DNA of 64,000 nucleotides from Isoptericola dokdonensis DS-3 (GCF_001636295.1 NZ_CP014209.1:1984001-2048000); one strand, 5' to 3'. Counted from the first letter of the stretch, positions 1-11,847 are shown. Numbers and translations: made by a program. The notes: a model not told the origin generated them from the letters alone.

Positions 1-210
1 GGCGACAAGGCTCACTCGATGGTGTTCGACTGCTCCCGCCTCCAGGCGCTCGTGCCGGAGTTCCGCCCGACCGTCACCTACGACGTCGGCGCCCAGGAAC
101 AGCTCGCCTGGTTCGACGCGCACCCCGAGGCCCAGCAGGTCGACCCCGCCCTCGACGCCGCGTTCGACCGGCTCGTCGCGCACGCCCGGTCGCTGCCCGC
201 CGCGCCGTGA
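1..210 (+). CDS. NAD-dependent epimerase/dehydratase family protein, C-terminal end only
   Basis: The open frame runs in from the left edge and ends at a TGA at 208-210; the 69 visible codons are the tail of a longer protein. The stretch HSMVFDCSRLQALVPEFRPT, then an acidic helix with AWFDAHPE and QQVDPALD, resembles the C-terminal helices of short-chain sugar-nucleotide epimerase-like reductases. The Rossmann domain and the YxxxK catalytic pair would lie outside the window, so substrate cannot be judged. The next gene starts 16 bases downstream on the same strand, so the two may be cotranscribed. Family call is from resemblance of the tail only. Confidence 0.5.
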   Translation, partial: GDKAHSMVFDCSRLQALVPEFRPTVTYDVGAQEQLAWFDAHPEAQQVDPALDAAFDRLVAHARSLPAAP

Positions 211-226
211 TCCGTAGGGTGGCACC

Positions 227-901
227 GTGACCTCACCTCTCGTGCTCCTCGACCTCGACGGCACCCTCATGGACTCCGCGCCCGGCATCACGGCGTCCGC
301 CGCGCACGCCTACCGGGCCCTCGGCCTCGACGTGCCCGACGCCGCGACCCTGCGCACGTTCGTCGGCCCGCCCATCACCGACTCGTTCCCGGCGCACGGC
401 GTCCCGCCGGAGCGGGTCGGCGAGGCCGTCGCCGCCTACCGGTCGGTGTACGCCGACGGCGGGATGTATGACGCGACGGTGTTCGACGGCATCCCGGACG
501 CGCTGACGGCGTTGCGCGAGGCCGGGTGCACGCTCGCCGTCGCGACGTCCAAGCCCGAGGTGTACGCCCAGCCCGTCTGCGAGAAGTTCGGCCTGGCCGA
601 CCTCGTCGACGCCGTGTTCGGCGCCCCGCTCGACGAGTCGACCTCCACGAAGGCGGACGTCGTCGAACGCGCGCTGGTCACCCTGGACCTGCCCCGGCCG
701 GGTGCGCCCGGCGCCGGACCCGTGCTCATGGTCGGGGACCGTGAGCACGACGTCCACGGCGCGGCCGTGCACGCCGTCGGCTGCCTCGGCGTCGCCTGGG
801 GGTACGCCCTCGACGGCGAGCTGGAGCGGGCGGGCGCCCTCGCCGTCGTCGACGCCGTGGACGACCTGGCCGCCGCGGTGCTGGAGCTCCTGCGGGGTTG
901 A
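227..901 (+). CDS. HAD-superfamily phosphatase, phosphoglycolate phosphatase-like
   Basis: A 224-residue protein starting at a GTG. Motif I is DLDGT with Asp9 and Asp11 (nucleophile and acid/base), a cap region with helices follows at about residues 20-90, the lysine motif lies in TSKPE, and motif IV is GDREHD with Asp171 and Asp175. This order and length fit the Gph/PGP branch of HAD hydrolases, which dephosphorylate small phosphoesters such as 2-phosphoglycolate in the cytoplasm. The exact substrate cannot be read from sequence. It ends 11 bases before the convergent GlxA-type regulator gene. Confidence 0.8.
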   Translation: MTSPLVLLDLDGTLMDSAPGITASAAHAYRALGLDVPDAATLRTFVGPPITDSFPAHGVPPERVGEAVAAYRSVYADGGMYDATVFDGIPDALTALREAGCTLAVATSKPEVYAQPVCEKFGLADLVDAVFGAPLDESTSTKADVVERALVTLDLPRPGAPGAGPVLMVGDREHDVHGAAVHAVGCLGVAWGYALDGELERAGALAVVDAVDDLAAAVLELLRG

Positions 902-912
902 TCCCACCTCGT

Positions 913-1995
913 TCAGGCGGCCCCGGCGGGCTCGTCGCGCCGGAACGTGCGCCGGTACGCCGACGGCGAGGTGCGCACGAGCTGCCCGAAGTGGTGACGG
1001 AACGTCGCGGGGCTCGCGAAGCCCACCGCGGCGCCGACCTCCTCGACCGGCAGGTCGGTGCCCTCGAGCAGCGGTAGGCTCGCCTGCACGCGCTGACCCA
1101 CCACCCAGCGCACCGGTGACGTGCCCGTGCGCTCCGTGAACCGTCTCAGGAACGTGCGTTCCGACATCAGGGCGGTGCGGGCCATCGCCGCGACCGTCAC
1201 CGGGGCCGCGACGTCCCGCAGGACCGACGCCATCGCCAGGGACACGCCGTCCGTCCCGGCAGCGTCGGGCACGGGCGCGTCGACGAACTGCGCCTGGCCG
1301 CCGTCCCGGTGTGGCGGCACCACCAGGCGACGCGCGACCGTGTTCGCCACCACCGACCCACGGTCGGTCCGCACCAGGTGCAGGCAGAGGTCGATCCCTG
1401 CCGCACTGCCCGCGCTGGTCAGAACGTCTCCGTGGTCGACCCACAGCACGTCGGGATCCAGCTCGACGGCGGGGAACCGGCGGCGGAACTCCTCCGTGTA
1501 CCGCCAGTGCGTCGTCGCCCGCCGACCATCGAGGAGCCCAGCGGCCGCCAGGGTGAACGCCCCCGAGCAGATCGACACGACACGGGCGCCACGCCCGGCA
1601 GCCCGGCGGACCGCGTCGACCACGCGCGGCTCGGGCCCGGTGCGGACGTCCACGGTGGCGGGCACGACGACGGTGTCCGCCGCACCGAGGACGTCCAGGC
1701 CGTGCGCGACCGTCAGCGAGAACCCGCCGACCATCGCCACGGGCACGTCCGGGTCCGGCGTGCACACGTCGAGCGTGTACCAGGGGCCGGGCACCTCGGG
1801 CCGGGGCAGGCCGAACACCTCGACGACGGCGCCGGTCTCGAACGGTGCCATGCCGGGAGTGACCAGCACGGCGACCCGGTGAGGCCGCCCGGGCGCGGAG
1901 AGCGGACGCGGCGGGCGGGGGTCGTCGTCGACCGTGACACGGCCGGGGGCGAGACGACTGTCCGTGCGGGGTGCGGGCACGCCGAGCTGGGGCAT
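913..1995 (-). CDS. GlxA-family transcriptional regulator (DJ-1/PfpI domain plus AraC helix-turn-helix)
   Basis: A 360-residue two-domain protein. Residues about 40-210 form a DJ-1/PfpI-like domain with the nucleophile-elbow motif SICSGAF, typical of amidase-like sensory domains. Residues about 255-350 are an AraC-type double helix-turn-helix, with SERTFLRRF and the closing FASPATFRHHFGQLVRTSP signature. Such proteins usually activate or repress nearby catabolic or stress genes on sensing a small molecule; the ligand is unknown here. The start could lie downstream, because the first 35 residues are proline- and arginine-rich linker. It is divergent from the rhodanese gene 70 bases away, a possible target. 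Confidence 0.85.
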   Translation of the reverse strand: MPQLGVPAPRTDSRLAPGRVTVDDDPRPPRPLSAPGRPHRVAVLVTPGMAPFETGAVVEVFGLPRPEVPGPWYTLDVCTPDPDVPVAMVGGFSLTVAHGLDVLGAADTVVVPATVDVRTGPEPRVVDAVRRAAGRGARVVSICSGAFTLAAAGLLDGRRATTHWRYTEEFRRRFPAVELDPDVLWVDHGDVLTSAGSAAGIDLCLHLVRTDRGSVVANTVARRLVVPPHRDGGQAQFVDAPVPDAAGTDGVSLAMASVLRDVAAPVTVAAMARTALMSERTFLRRFTERTGTSPVRWVVGQRVQASLPLLEGTDLPVEEVGAAVGFASPATFRHHFGQLVRTSPSAYRRTFRRDEPAGAA

Positions 1996-2065
1996 GGCGG
2001 GATTTTAACGATCATCGGCGTCCACGCCACTTCTGCTGCCGGTCGCGCTCCTCGACGATCAACGC

Positions 2066-2515
2066 ATGGACATCACTTCCTCGCGCCTCGACCCGACCTC
2101 CGACCTCGACCCCGCAGCCGCCGCGGCGCACTTCGCGGCTCGCCTCGCCTTCGAGACCGACGTCGCCGACGTCCACGCCGCGGCAGCGGCCGGTGAGGCG
2201 TTCACCCTCGTCGACGTGCGGTCGCCCGAGGCCTGGGACGCAGGGCACCTCCCCGGCGCCGTGCACCTGCCCGGCGGAAAGGTACGCCTGCGTGCCGCCG
2301 GGACGATCGACCCCGACCTGCCCGTCGTCACCTACTGCTGGGGGCCGGGCTGCAACGGCGCGACCCGAGGCGCGCTGGCGTTCGCCGCCCTCGGCTACCG
2401 CGTCAAGGAGATGCTCGGCGGCTACGAGTACTGGGTGCGGGAGGGGTTCACCGTCGAGACGGGCGACGGGACCCTCCGCCACCCCGTTGTGGACCCGCTG
2501 ACCAACGTTCGCTGA
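2066..2515 (+). CDS. Rhodanese-like domain protein
   Basis: A single rhodanese domain of 149 residues. The N-terminal half has the LVDVRSPEAWDAGHLPGA signature (CH2A/active-site framework), and the active-site loop is CWGPGCNGATR, which places the candidate sulfur-carrying cysteine at about residue 92 within YCWGPGCNG. The C-terminal LGGYEYWVREGF segment is the usual CH2B-like end. Single-domain rhodaneses move sulfane sulfur or act in thiol or metalloid stress. It is divergent from the GlxA-type regulator and is followed by a strong terminator. Confidence 0.85.
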   Translation: MDITSSRLDPTSDLDPAAAAAHFAARLAFETDVADVHAAAAAGEAFTLVDVRSPEAWDAGHLPGAVHLPGGKVRLRAAGTIDPDLPVVTYCWGPGCNGATRGALAFAALGYRVKEMLGGYEYWVREGFTVETGDGTLRHPVVDPLTNVR

Positions 2516-2595
2516 CCGCCGTCGGCCCGTGCCGGACGTGCGCCGACTCGCGAGAACCTGCGCCGGCTCGCGAGCGGCCGGCTCCCGGCACGACG

Positions 2596-2631
2596 AAGGC
2601 CCCGGACCCTGTGAGGAGGGTCCGGGGCCTT
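2596..2631. terminator. Bidirectional intrinsic terminator between rhodanese gene and clpC
   Basis: A 15-base-pair perfect stem (AAGGCCCCGGACCCT and its complement) encloses a 6-base loop. It lies between two converging genes and ends in a short T-containing tail on either strand, so it can stop transcription from both. Confidence 0.8.
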
Positions 2632-2675
2632 CTGGCTCCGGTGGGACCGGGACCGTCAGGAGACGGCCGGGCGGG

Positions 2676-5243
<2,568 letters not shown>

Positions 5244-5451
5244 GTGCTGCTCCCTCACGAGCGGCTTTTCCTGCACCCCGTCGGAGATGACGGCGACAGC
5301 CTGACCGCTACGACTCTATGCGGTGCCAACCGGCCCGACCCCCTCGGAATGCCCTTGTTCGCCAGGGGCGTGACGGCGTGCCCCGTTGCCGAGCACGCCC
5401 GAGGAGGGGCAAGGTCTGTGCAAGAGGGTCACGCTCACCGGGAGGTCCGCC

Positions 5452-6144
5452 ATGGACGACGTCGGACGGGACGCAGGGCACGACGAGACCGGACGCGAGC
5501 GGGACTCCGCCGCGTCGGCACCGACGGACGCGGAGCGGCACGGGCTGCCGTCGGTGTCGGCCGACGAGGTGGTGGACGCCCGGCTGGCGCAGTTCTCGGG
5601 GGTGGTCGGCGAGGTCGACGACCCGTTGACGTGGGGCCTGGACCTGGAGGACGAGGCGCTCACCGGCGACGAGGGGCGCGTGGACCCGACGTCGGACCGG
5701 TTCGTGCGGTCGTACCGCACGTTCGCGGGCGAGGCGTTCGAGGTGGAGACGCTGCGCACCGAGGTGCCGGACGACCTCGTGGAGGACGTGGTGCGGGCGG
5801 CGTGCAGTGGGGCGCTCGCCGCTCCCCTGCACGCCGACATCGCCGCGCCCGTCGAGACGGACGGCGACGCCGCCGTGCCGGACTTCGCAGACGGGTTCGC
5901 GGACTACCGGTCGGCGATGCGGGCCATCGTCGCGGAGGTGGACGCCGTGCCGCTGGAGAGCGGCGAGCTCCGGGTGGACGGCGAGCCCTGCCGGGCCACG
6001 CGGGTGCAGGTGCGCGACGTCGTCGCCGTGCACGCCCCGGCCCGGGGGAGGGCGATCGTCGTCACGGGACCGGGCGACCTCGTGGACCAGGTCGACATCG
6101 TCACCCGGCCGATCCGGTCCCTCCTGCACCCGCCGCCGCGCTGA
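5452..6144 (+). CDS. Conserved hypothetical acidic protein
   Basis: A 230-residue protein rich in Asp, Glu, Ala and Val, without signal peptide or membrane segment. The start at MDDVGRD is supported by GGGAGG seven bases upstream; a longer in-frame reading of 22 residues has no ribosome site. I recognise no domain. The central part (about residues 75-150) reads like a folded alpha/beta protein. It is divergent from clpC with about 200 bases between them, and its stop codon falls inside the first unit of a 20-bp tandem repeat. Confidence 0.7.
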   Translation: MDDVGRDAGHDETGRERDSAASAPTDAERHGLPSVSADEVVDARLAQFSGVVGEVDDPLTWGLDLEDEALTGDEGRVDPTSDRFVRSYRTFAGEAFEVETLRTEVPDDLVEDVVRAACSGALAAPLHADIAAPVETDGDAAVPDFADGFADYRSAMRAIVAEVDAVPLESGELRVDGEPCRATRVQVRDVVAVHAPARGRAIVVTGPGDLVDQVDIVTRPIRSLLHPPPR

Positions 6145-6209
6145 CTCGCGGGATTCTGCGCTGACTCGCGGGCTTCTGCGCTGACTCGCGGGTTTCTGCG
6201 CTGACTCGC
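6140..6209. repeat. 20-bp tandem repeat, 3.5 units
   Basis: Three units of GCTGACTCGCGGG(A/C/T)TTCTGC and a half unit follow each other without gaps, and the first overlaps the stop codon of the preceding gene. A diverged pair of the same 20-base pattern (GCCGACTCGCGAGAACCTGC) lies at about 2542-2581, so this looks like a genome-specific intergenic repeat family. Confidence 0.8.
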
Positions 6210-6219
6210 GCCCGCCCGC

Positions 6220-8379
6220 TCAGCCGGCGAGGCGGTCGCGGACGGCGCCGGACACCTCGGGGGCGAGGGTGCGGGCGAAGGTGGCGGTGAGGTGGCCGTG
6301 GTCGAAGTAGGCGACGAGCCCGCCGACGACGGCGTGGCAGAGCTCGGGGTCGCACATGAGGTCCTCGACGCCGGTCACCGACACGAGCCCGGTGGTGTCA
6401 ACGGCGGCCGCGGCGGCAAGCGGGTCCGGTTCGAGCGCGGTGGTGGGCGCGCCGCAGCGGTCGAGGTCGTCGGGGTGCAGGGCCACGCAGTCGGGCACGT
6501 TCGCGGGCATCGCAGGGGTGTCGCGCAGCACGAGCACCGGGATCCCGGCGTCGGTGAACGCCGCGAGGGTGTCGGCGTAGGCGGCCTGCGCGGCGTCCTC
6601 CTGCTCGGCGTCGGGCACCCCGGCGATCGGCTGGTTGGTGCGGTCCGACATGACGACGACGTCGTAGCCGCCCGTGACGATCTCCTCGACCGCCCACCGG
6701 TTGACGTCCCGGCAGCCGTCGGCCTCGCCGGCGCCGTCGAACGCGAGCGGCACGTCGACGGTGTAGCAGACGGACTGCAGGTAGGTGGTGAGCCGCCAGT
6801 CCTCGGCGTCGAGGGCGTCGGCGAGGGCCGGCACCCAGTGACCGGCGTGCGAGTTGCCGACGAGCGCGACGCGGGTGCCGGCGTCGGCGGGCCCGTAGGT
6901 GCAGGTGTTCCGGCTGGTGAAGGGCGTGTTGTTCCAGCAGCCGTCGGCGTACACGACGGGCTTGTCCTGCGCGGCGACGAGCGGCGGCGTGACGAAGTCC
7001 GGCTGCGCGCAGGACGGGTCCCGGACGACCTCGGCGCCGACGCACGGCTGCGCCTGCTCGACGGCGGTCGCGAACTCGGTCGCGGCCTCCTGCTCGGCGG
7101 CGTCGGTGCGCACGGCCACCGCCGCCCCGGCACCGGCGACGAGGCCGACGCACACCGCGAGCAGCACGAAGGTGGCTCCCCGACGCCGGACGAGTCCCGG
7201 ATGGTGGCGCAGCCGTTCCTCCACCCAGGTGCGCGACACCGCGGCGAGCGCGAGGGTGGCGACCAGGACGCCCACCATGACGAGCGGCCCGTCGACGTCG
7301 AGCGCCACGGGCACGATGACGACGAGCGGCCAGTGCCACAGGTAGACGGAGTAGGAGGTGTCCCCGAGCCACTGGACGGGACGCAGGCCGAGCAGGCGGC
7401 CGGGTCCGCCGCGCAGACCGTCGGCAGCGGCCGCGACCACGAGCGCGGTGCCGACGGTGGGCAGCAGGGCGGCGGTCCCGGGGAACGGCGTGCCCTCGTC
7501 GAAGGTGACGCACGCGACGACGATCATCACCAGCCCGGCCCAGGCCGCGACCGGGCGCAGGACGCGCGCCGCCGCGCCGTCGGCGGCCCCGGCGGACGGA
7601 CGCAGCGCCGACAGCGCGGCGAGCAGCCCGCCGAGCCCGAGCTCCCAGAAGCGGGTGGTGGAGACGAAGTAGGCGGCGGCCGGTTCGGTGGCCGTGAGAT
7701 GGACCGACCAGGCGAGCGAGGCGACGACGACGGCCCCGGTCACCACCACGGCGGCGACGACGACGGGACGGTCCGTCCCGTGGTGCGCCGCGGCGCCGTC
7801 GGGCGTCGAGGCCCGGGCGGCCCGGTGCCGCCGGACGACCAGCCAGGTGGCGGCGCCGAGCAGCACGGGCCACAGCAGGTAGAACTGCTCCTCGATCGCC
7901 AGCGACCAGTAGTGCTGCACCGGCGAGTGGGCCTGGTCGGCGGCGAGGTAGTCGGCCTCGGAGGCGGCGAGCTGCCAGTTCTCCACGTAGAGGGCGGACG
8001 CGACCACCTCGCGCGCCGTCGGGCCGAGCACGGTGGACGGCAACCACACGACCGCGGCGACGAGCGTCACGAGCAGCACGAGGCTCGCGGCGGGGATGAG
8101 GCGGCGCACGCGGCGGGCCCAGAAGTCGAGCAGCGCGCCCGGGGAGTCGACGGGGCGGCGCAGCAGGTGGCTGGTGATGAGGAACCCGGACAGCACGAAG
8201 AACACGTCGACGCCGACGTAGCCGCCCGCCAGCGCCGTCGGCCACAGGTGGAACACCACGACGGCACCGACGGCGAGCGCGCGCAGGCCCTGGATGTCGC
8301 GGCGGGAGCCGTCGCCGGACGCCGGGCGCGCCGCGGCGCCGTCGGCGCGCGCGAGGCTCACGGGACCGGTGCTGGGCAT
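6220..8379 (-). CDS. Membrane acyltransferase fused to an SGNH hydrolase domain (OafA/YrhL type)
   Basis: A 719-residue protein. The N-terminal two thirds (about 30-420) is an Acyl_transf_3 membrane domain with about ten to eleven transmembrane helices, the entry signature RDIQGLRALAV and the VFFVLSGFLI motif. The extracytoplasmic C-terminal part is an SGNH domain with the block GNSHAGH (Ser510) and a late DHGHLT that could supply Asp and His. Proteins of this design O-acetylate peptidoglycan, wall glycans or secreted sugars using acyl groups moved across the membrane. The acceptor cannot be predicted. It is divergent from the universal stress protein gene. Confidence 0.9.
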   Translation of the reverse strand: MPSTGPVSLARADGAAARPASGDGSRRDIQGLRALAVGAVVVFHLWPTALAGGYVGVDVFFVLSGFLITSHLLRRPVDSPGALLDFWARRVRRLIPAASLVLLVTLVAAVVWLPSTVLGPTAREVVASALYVENWQLAASEADYLAADQAHSPVQHYWSLAIEEQFYLLWPVLLGAATWLVVRRHRAARASTPDGAAAHHGTDRPVVVAAVVVTGAVVVASLAWSVHLTATEPAAAYFVSTTRFWELGLGGLLAALSALRPSAGAADGAAARVLRPVAAWAGLVMIVVACVTFDEGTPFPGTAALLPTVGTALVVAAAADGLRGGPGRLLGLRPVQWLGDTSYSVYLWHWPLVVIVPVALDVDGPLVMVGVLVATLALAAVSRTWVEERLRHHPGLVRRRGATFVLLAVCVGLVAGAGAAVAVRTDAAEQEAATEFATAVEQAQPCVGAEVVRDPSCAQPDFVTPPLVAAQDKPVVYADGCWNNTPFTSRNTCTYGPADAGTRVALVGNSHAGHWVPALADALDAEDWRLTTYLQSVCYTVDVPLAFDGAGEADGCRDVNRWAVEEIVTGGYDVVVMSDRTNQPIAGVPDAEQEDAAQAAYADTLAAFTDAGIPVLVLRDTPAMPANVPDCVALHPDDLDRCGAPTTALEPDPLAAAAAVDTTGLVSVTGVEDLMCDPELCHAVVGGLVAYFDHGHLTATFARTLAPEVSGAVRDRLAG

Positions 8380-8463
8380 GCGCGCCAGGGTAGGTCATGC
8401 CGACGGTGCGGCGCCCAGCTCCCCCGCCCTGCCGGGCGCCGACGCCCGACCTATCCTGCAGGC

Positions 8464-9324
8464 ATGGACGGCATCGTGGTCGGCGTCAACGGGTCGGTGG
8501 AGGCGGACGAGGCGCTGGACTGGGCGCTCAAGGAGGCCGCGTCCCGCCGCCTGCCGCTGACCGTGGTCCAGGCCGCCCCGGAGCGGGACGAGACCCGCCT
8601 CGCGCCCCTGCGTCCCGAACGCCTGGCGGTGACGCGAGAGATCGTGGACCGCGTGGCCGCGCGCCGCGGGGTCACGGTGGACACCGAGGTCCTCTGCCTG
8701 CCGGGGCCGGCGCCGGAGGCCCTGCTGGACGCTTCCGAGGGTGCGGACATGCTGGTGCTGGGCCGGCGGCGGCGCGGTCGCGTGGGCCGACGGATGCTGG
8801 GCAGCGTGTCGACGACGGTCGTGGAGAACGCCGACGTCCCGGTGACGGTGGTGCGCCGCCTGGACGACGGCCCGACGCCGGAGCTCGTCGAGGGTGCGGA
8901 GCACCGCGTCGTGGTGGGGGTGGACACGTCCGTGCCGTCGGTGGCGGCGCTGCGTCACGGCGCGGAGGTCGCGGAACGGACGGGCGCGGTGCTGGAGCCG
9001 GTGTTCGCCTGGCAGATCACGACGCTCGCGCCGCTGCCGGGGTCGTGGGGCTGGGCGCCACCGATCGACGACTACGAGAAGTTCGCCCGCCAGTGCCTGG
9101 ACGCCGCCGTCCACGACGCGGGGGTGACGCTGCCGGCCGAGCGGCTGCGTCCGCAGGTGCTGCACGGCCAGGCCGCGAAGATGCTCGTGGAAGCGGCCAC
9201 GGGTGCCGACCGGCTGGTGGTCGGCACCCGTGGGCTGGGCGGTTTCGACAGGCTGGTGCTGGGTTCGACCAGCCGTCAGGTGCTGGACTTCGCGCCCTGC
9301 CCCGTCACGGTGCTCAGGCGTTGA
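8464..9324 (+). CDS. Universal stress protein with tandem USP domains
   Basis: A 286-residue protein with two UspA folds, residues about 1-140 and 147-286. Each ends with the ATP-binding loop pattern G-x2-G-x9-GS: GRRRRGRVGRRMLGS in the first, and GTRGLGGFDRLVLGS in the second. Tandem USPs are typical of actinobacteria, where they bind ATP and tune dormancy or stress metabolism. ATG chosen because it opens directly into the conserved GIVVGVNGS strand. Its last 11 bases overlap the end of the convergent MFS gene. Confidence 0.9.
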   Translation: MDGIVVGVNGSVEADEALDWALKEAASRRLPLTVVQAAPERDETRLAPLRPERLAVTREIVDRVAARRGVTVDTEVLCLPGPAPEALLDASEGADMLVLGRRRRGRVGRRMLGSVSTTVVENADVPVTVVRRLDDGPTPELVEGAEHRVVVGVDTSVPSVAALRHGAEVAERTGAVLEPVFAWQITTLAPLPGSWGWAPPIDDYEKFARQCLDAAVHDAGVTLPAERLRPQVLHGQAAKMLVEAATGADRLVVGTRGLGGFDRLVLGSTSRQVLDFAPCPVTVLRR

Positions 9325-10642
9325 CGGTCTGCTCGGCGGACACGGCGCCCGGGTCCGGGCGGCCGCGGTCGCTGCGCATGAGGACCATGGCGACGGCGGT
9401 CACGGCGACCACGACGACGCCCATGACGACGTAGGTCGAGCTGAACCCGATGGCGTCGTAGGAGCGGCCGAACACCCACGAGAAGATGAAGACGCCGGCG
9501 GCCTTGGCCATGTTGAAGCCGATCATGTAGGCCGTGGCGGAGATCCGGACGTCGAACATGCGGGTGATGTACTTCATCACCGAGATGAGCATGAGCGGCA
9601 TCTCGATGGCCGCGAGGAGGCGCCAGACGATGAGCATCTCGGTGTCCACGATGAACGCGGAGCCGAGCACCCGGACGACCAGGACGATCGCGAACAGGAT
9701 CAGGCCCCACTTGGCGCCGATCTTGTTGATGAGGAACGGCATGACGACCATGACGGCGGCCTCGAGCAGGATCTGGACGAACACGACCTGCGAGAACAGC
9801 ACCTGCGGGTCCGCGACCTCCGTGGCGTGCTGGGCGAAGTAGATCGCGAACTGCTGGTCGAAGACGTCGTAGAGCGCCGCGGTGCCGAACATGAGGATCA
9901 TGAAGCCGACGAAGGAGCGGTTCTTCAGCAGCGAGCGCACGGCCCCGCCGTCGACCTTGGGCGTGGCGCCGGAGGCGTCGGCGCTGATGGCGGTGTAGCC
10001 GGGGTCGCCGGGCCTCGGGGTGCGGACGACGAACAGCAGGACGCCGAGCAGGAGCGCGGAGAACGTGCCGGCCCACCAGATGTTGTTCGGGTCGGACGCC
10101 CAGATGAAGCCGCCGACGAGGGAGGCGGTGGCGCCGGCGAGGGAGCCGAAGAGGCGCACGTGGCCGTACTCGAAGCCGTTGGCGCGGGAGGTGCGCTCGT
10201 TGAACGCCTCCACGACGCCGACGCCCGCGTTGAGCACGAGCGAGAGGTAGATGCCGCCGACGACGGCCCCGACGACCTCGTTGAACGAGACGATCGGCAG
10301 GAACACGAAGGCGAAGAACGGCCCGATGAACGCGGCGCACACGACGACGAAGGCGAGCAGGTTCTTGCGGAACCCGAGCCGGTCCTGGATGTAGCCGTAG
10401 AACGGCTGGAGGCAGAACGCGACGAGCGCGATGACGGAGAAGACGAGGCCGATGTTCCCGCTGCTCATCCCTGCTTCCTCGGCCAGCCAGGGGCTGAGGA
10501 AGGTCATCGCCAGCTGCCAGATGGCGAAGTAGAAGAAGAACAGGCCTCCGACGTTCCAGAACACGGGGCTGCGCAGCGACGCGCGTGCCCCGGTGGTGGG
10601 ACGGCCCTCGACCTCGACGGCGGTGTGGTGGTGGTCGGTCAT
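9314..10642 (-). CDS. MFS transporter, oligosaccharide:H+ symporter-like
   Basis: A 442-residue protein with twelve predicted membrane helices. The N terminus enters the first helix with SPVFWNVGGLFFFYFAIWQ, and loop 2-3 carries GYIQDRLGFRK, the MFS motif A in the LacY/oligosaccharide-symporter form. The start MTDHHH has GAGGAG five bases upstream, so the eight-residue longer reading was rejected. It follows a GH43 enzyme gene in the same direction, suggesting import of the sugars that enzyme releases (arabino-oligosaccharides or similar); this is inference from context. A terminator separates the two, so it probably has its own promoter. Confidence 0.85.
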   Translation of the reverse strand: MTDHHHTAVEVEGRPTTGARASLRSPVFWNVGGLFFFYFAIWQLAMTFLSPWLAEEAGMSSGNIGLVFSVIALVAFCLQPFYGYIQDRLGFRKNLLAFVVVCAAFIGPFFAFVFLPIVSFNEVVGAVVGGIYLSLVLNAGVGVVEAFNERTSRANGFEYGHVRLFGSLAGATASLVGGFIWASDPNNIWWAGTFSALLLGVLLFVVRTPRPGDPGYTAISADASGATPKVDGGAVRSLLKNRSFVGFMILMFGTAALYDVFDQQFAIYFAQHATEVADPQVLFSQVVFVQILLEAAVMVVMPFLINKIGAKWGLILFAIVLVVRVLGSAFIVDTEMLIVWRLLAAIEMPLMLISVMKYITRMFDVRISATAYMIGFNMAKAAGVFIFSWVFGRSYDAIGFSSTYVVMGVVVVAVTAVAMVLMRSDRGRPDPGAVSAEQTVNA

Positions 10643-10733
10643 CGACGCTCCTCGGGTGGTCTGCACCGTGTCTCCTGTCGACCCGGCGCCACTTCACGGT
10701 AAACGATGCAAAGAGTGCCCCGGCACACAACGA

Positions 10734-10768
10734 GGGCGCCGCTGCAGCTCTGACCTGCAGCGACGCCC
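10734..10768 (-). terminator. Hairpin after the GH43 gene
   Basis: Stem GGGCG-x2-GCTGCAG pairs with CTGCAGC-x2-CGCCC around a 7-base loop, 26 bases past the GH43 stop codon. It isolates that gene from the MFS gene. Confidence 0.6.
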
Positions 10769-10794
10769 CGGTGTGAGAAACCTGACGGTGCGAC

Positions 10795-11847
10795 CTAGGC
10801 GAGAACCTCGTCCGCCACGGGCTCGGCGACGACCGCCGTGCCGTCCGGCGTGAGGACGTCGGTGGACGCCGGCACCGGGCGGGTCAGGGGCGCCGGGGTA
10901 CCCCAGACCGGGTTGCCCTCGGCGTCGAACGGCAGCACCTGGGCGCAGGCGTGACGGTTCGGGTCCCACAGCGGGTCGCCCACGATCTCGGTGTAGCTGC
11001 GGGCGTGGTAGACCAGCACCGTCTCGCCCTCGGGCGACTCGGTGAACGAGTTGTGGCCCGGCCCGTACTGCTGCACCGACGGGTCGGAGACGAACACCGG
11101 GTCGGCGCTCTTGGACCACGACGCCGGGTCCAGGAGGTCGGCCGTCGCGTCGGCCGTCAGGACGCCCATCGCGTAGTCGATCCCCGTCGCGGCGCCCGAG
11201 TAGGTGAGGAGGACGCGGCCGTCGCGCACGAGGACCGACGGGCCCTCGTTGACCCAGAAGCCCTTGACCTCCCAGTCGAACTCGGGGCGGGTCAGCTCGA
11301 CCGCCGGTCCCGCGAGGGTCCAGGGGTTCGCCATCGGGGCGATGTACAGGTTGGAGTGCCCGCGGACCTGGAAGTCCTGCTGCGCCCACACGAGGTACTG
11401 GGTGCCGTCGAGCACGAAGGTGGTGGCGTCGAGGGCGAACGACTCCCAGCCGGTGTCGACCTGGCCGCGCTCGACCCACTCCCCCGTCATCGGGTCGGCG
11501 TCCGTGCACTCCAGGACGAAGACCCGGTGGTTGAAGGTCTCGGCCGTGCCGGGCACGTCGGCGGTGCCGTGGTCGTTCGGGGCGGCCGCGTAGTACACGT
11601 ACCAGGCGTCGCCGACGCGGTGGATCTCGGGCGCCCAGATGAGGTGGGACTGCGGCCCCGTGGCGTGCCGGGTCCAGATCGTCACCTCCGGCGCGGCCTG
11701 GAGGTCCTCGAGCCGCTCGGCCCGGCGCAGGACGACGCGGTCGTAGGCCGGGTAGGAGCCGGTGAAGTAGTACTGCCCGTCGTGACGCAGCACGTGCGGA
11801 TCCGCGCGCTGGAGCACGATCGGGTTGGCGGCGACCTGTTCCGTCAT
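10795..11847 (-). CDS. Glycoside hydrolase family 43 protein (arabinofuranosidase/arabinanase-like)
   Basis: A 350-residue five-bladed beta-propeller enzyme without signal peptide, hence cytoplasmic. The three GH43 catalytic acids are visible: Asp16 in ADPHV (general base), Asp140 in LDATTF (pKa modulator) and Glu201 in NEGPS (general acid). The family cleaves arabinose or xylose from plant polysaccharide fragments; the HWAP-like IWAPEIH motif is also present. With the neighbouring symporter it forms a small uptake-and-digestion unit. ATG at 11847 has GGA ahead; palindromes just upstream suggest repressor control. Confidence 0.85.
   Translation of the reverse strand: MTEQVAANPIVLQRADPHVLRHDGQYYFTGSYPAYDRVVLRRAERLEDLQAAPEVTIWTRHATGPQSHLIWAPEIHRVGDAWYVYYAAAPNDHGTADVPGTAETFNHRVFVLECTDADPMTGEWVERGQVDTGWESFALDATTFVLDGTQYLVWAQQDFQVRGHSNLYIAPMANPWTLAGPAVELTRPEFDWEVKGFWVNEGPSVLVRDGRVLLTYSGAATGIDYAMGVLTADATADLLDPASWSKSADPVFVSDPSVQQYGPGHNSFTESPEGETVLVYHARSYTEIVGDPLWDPNRHACAQVLPFDAEGNPVWGTPAPLTRPVPASTDVLTPDGTAVVAEPVADEVLA

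Noticed and set aside
6292..8463. Long plus-strand reading joined in frame to the universal stress protein
   Set aside because: It is antisense to the acyltransferase; the stress protein starts cleanly at the ATG at 8464.
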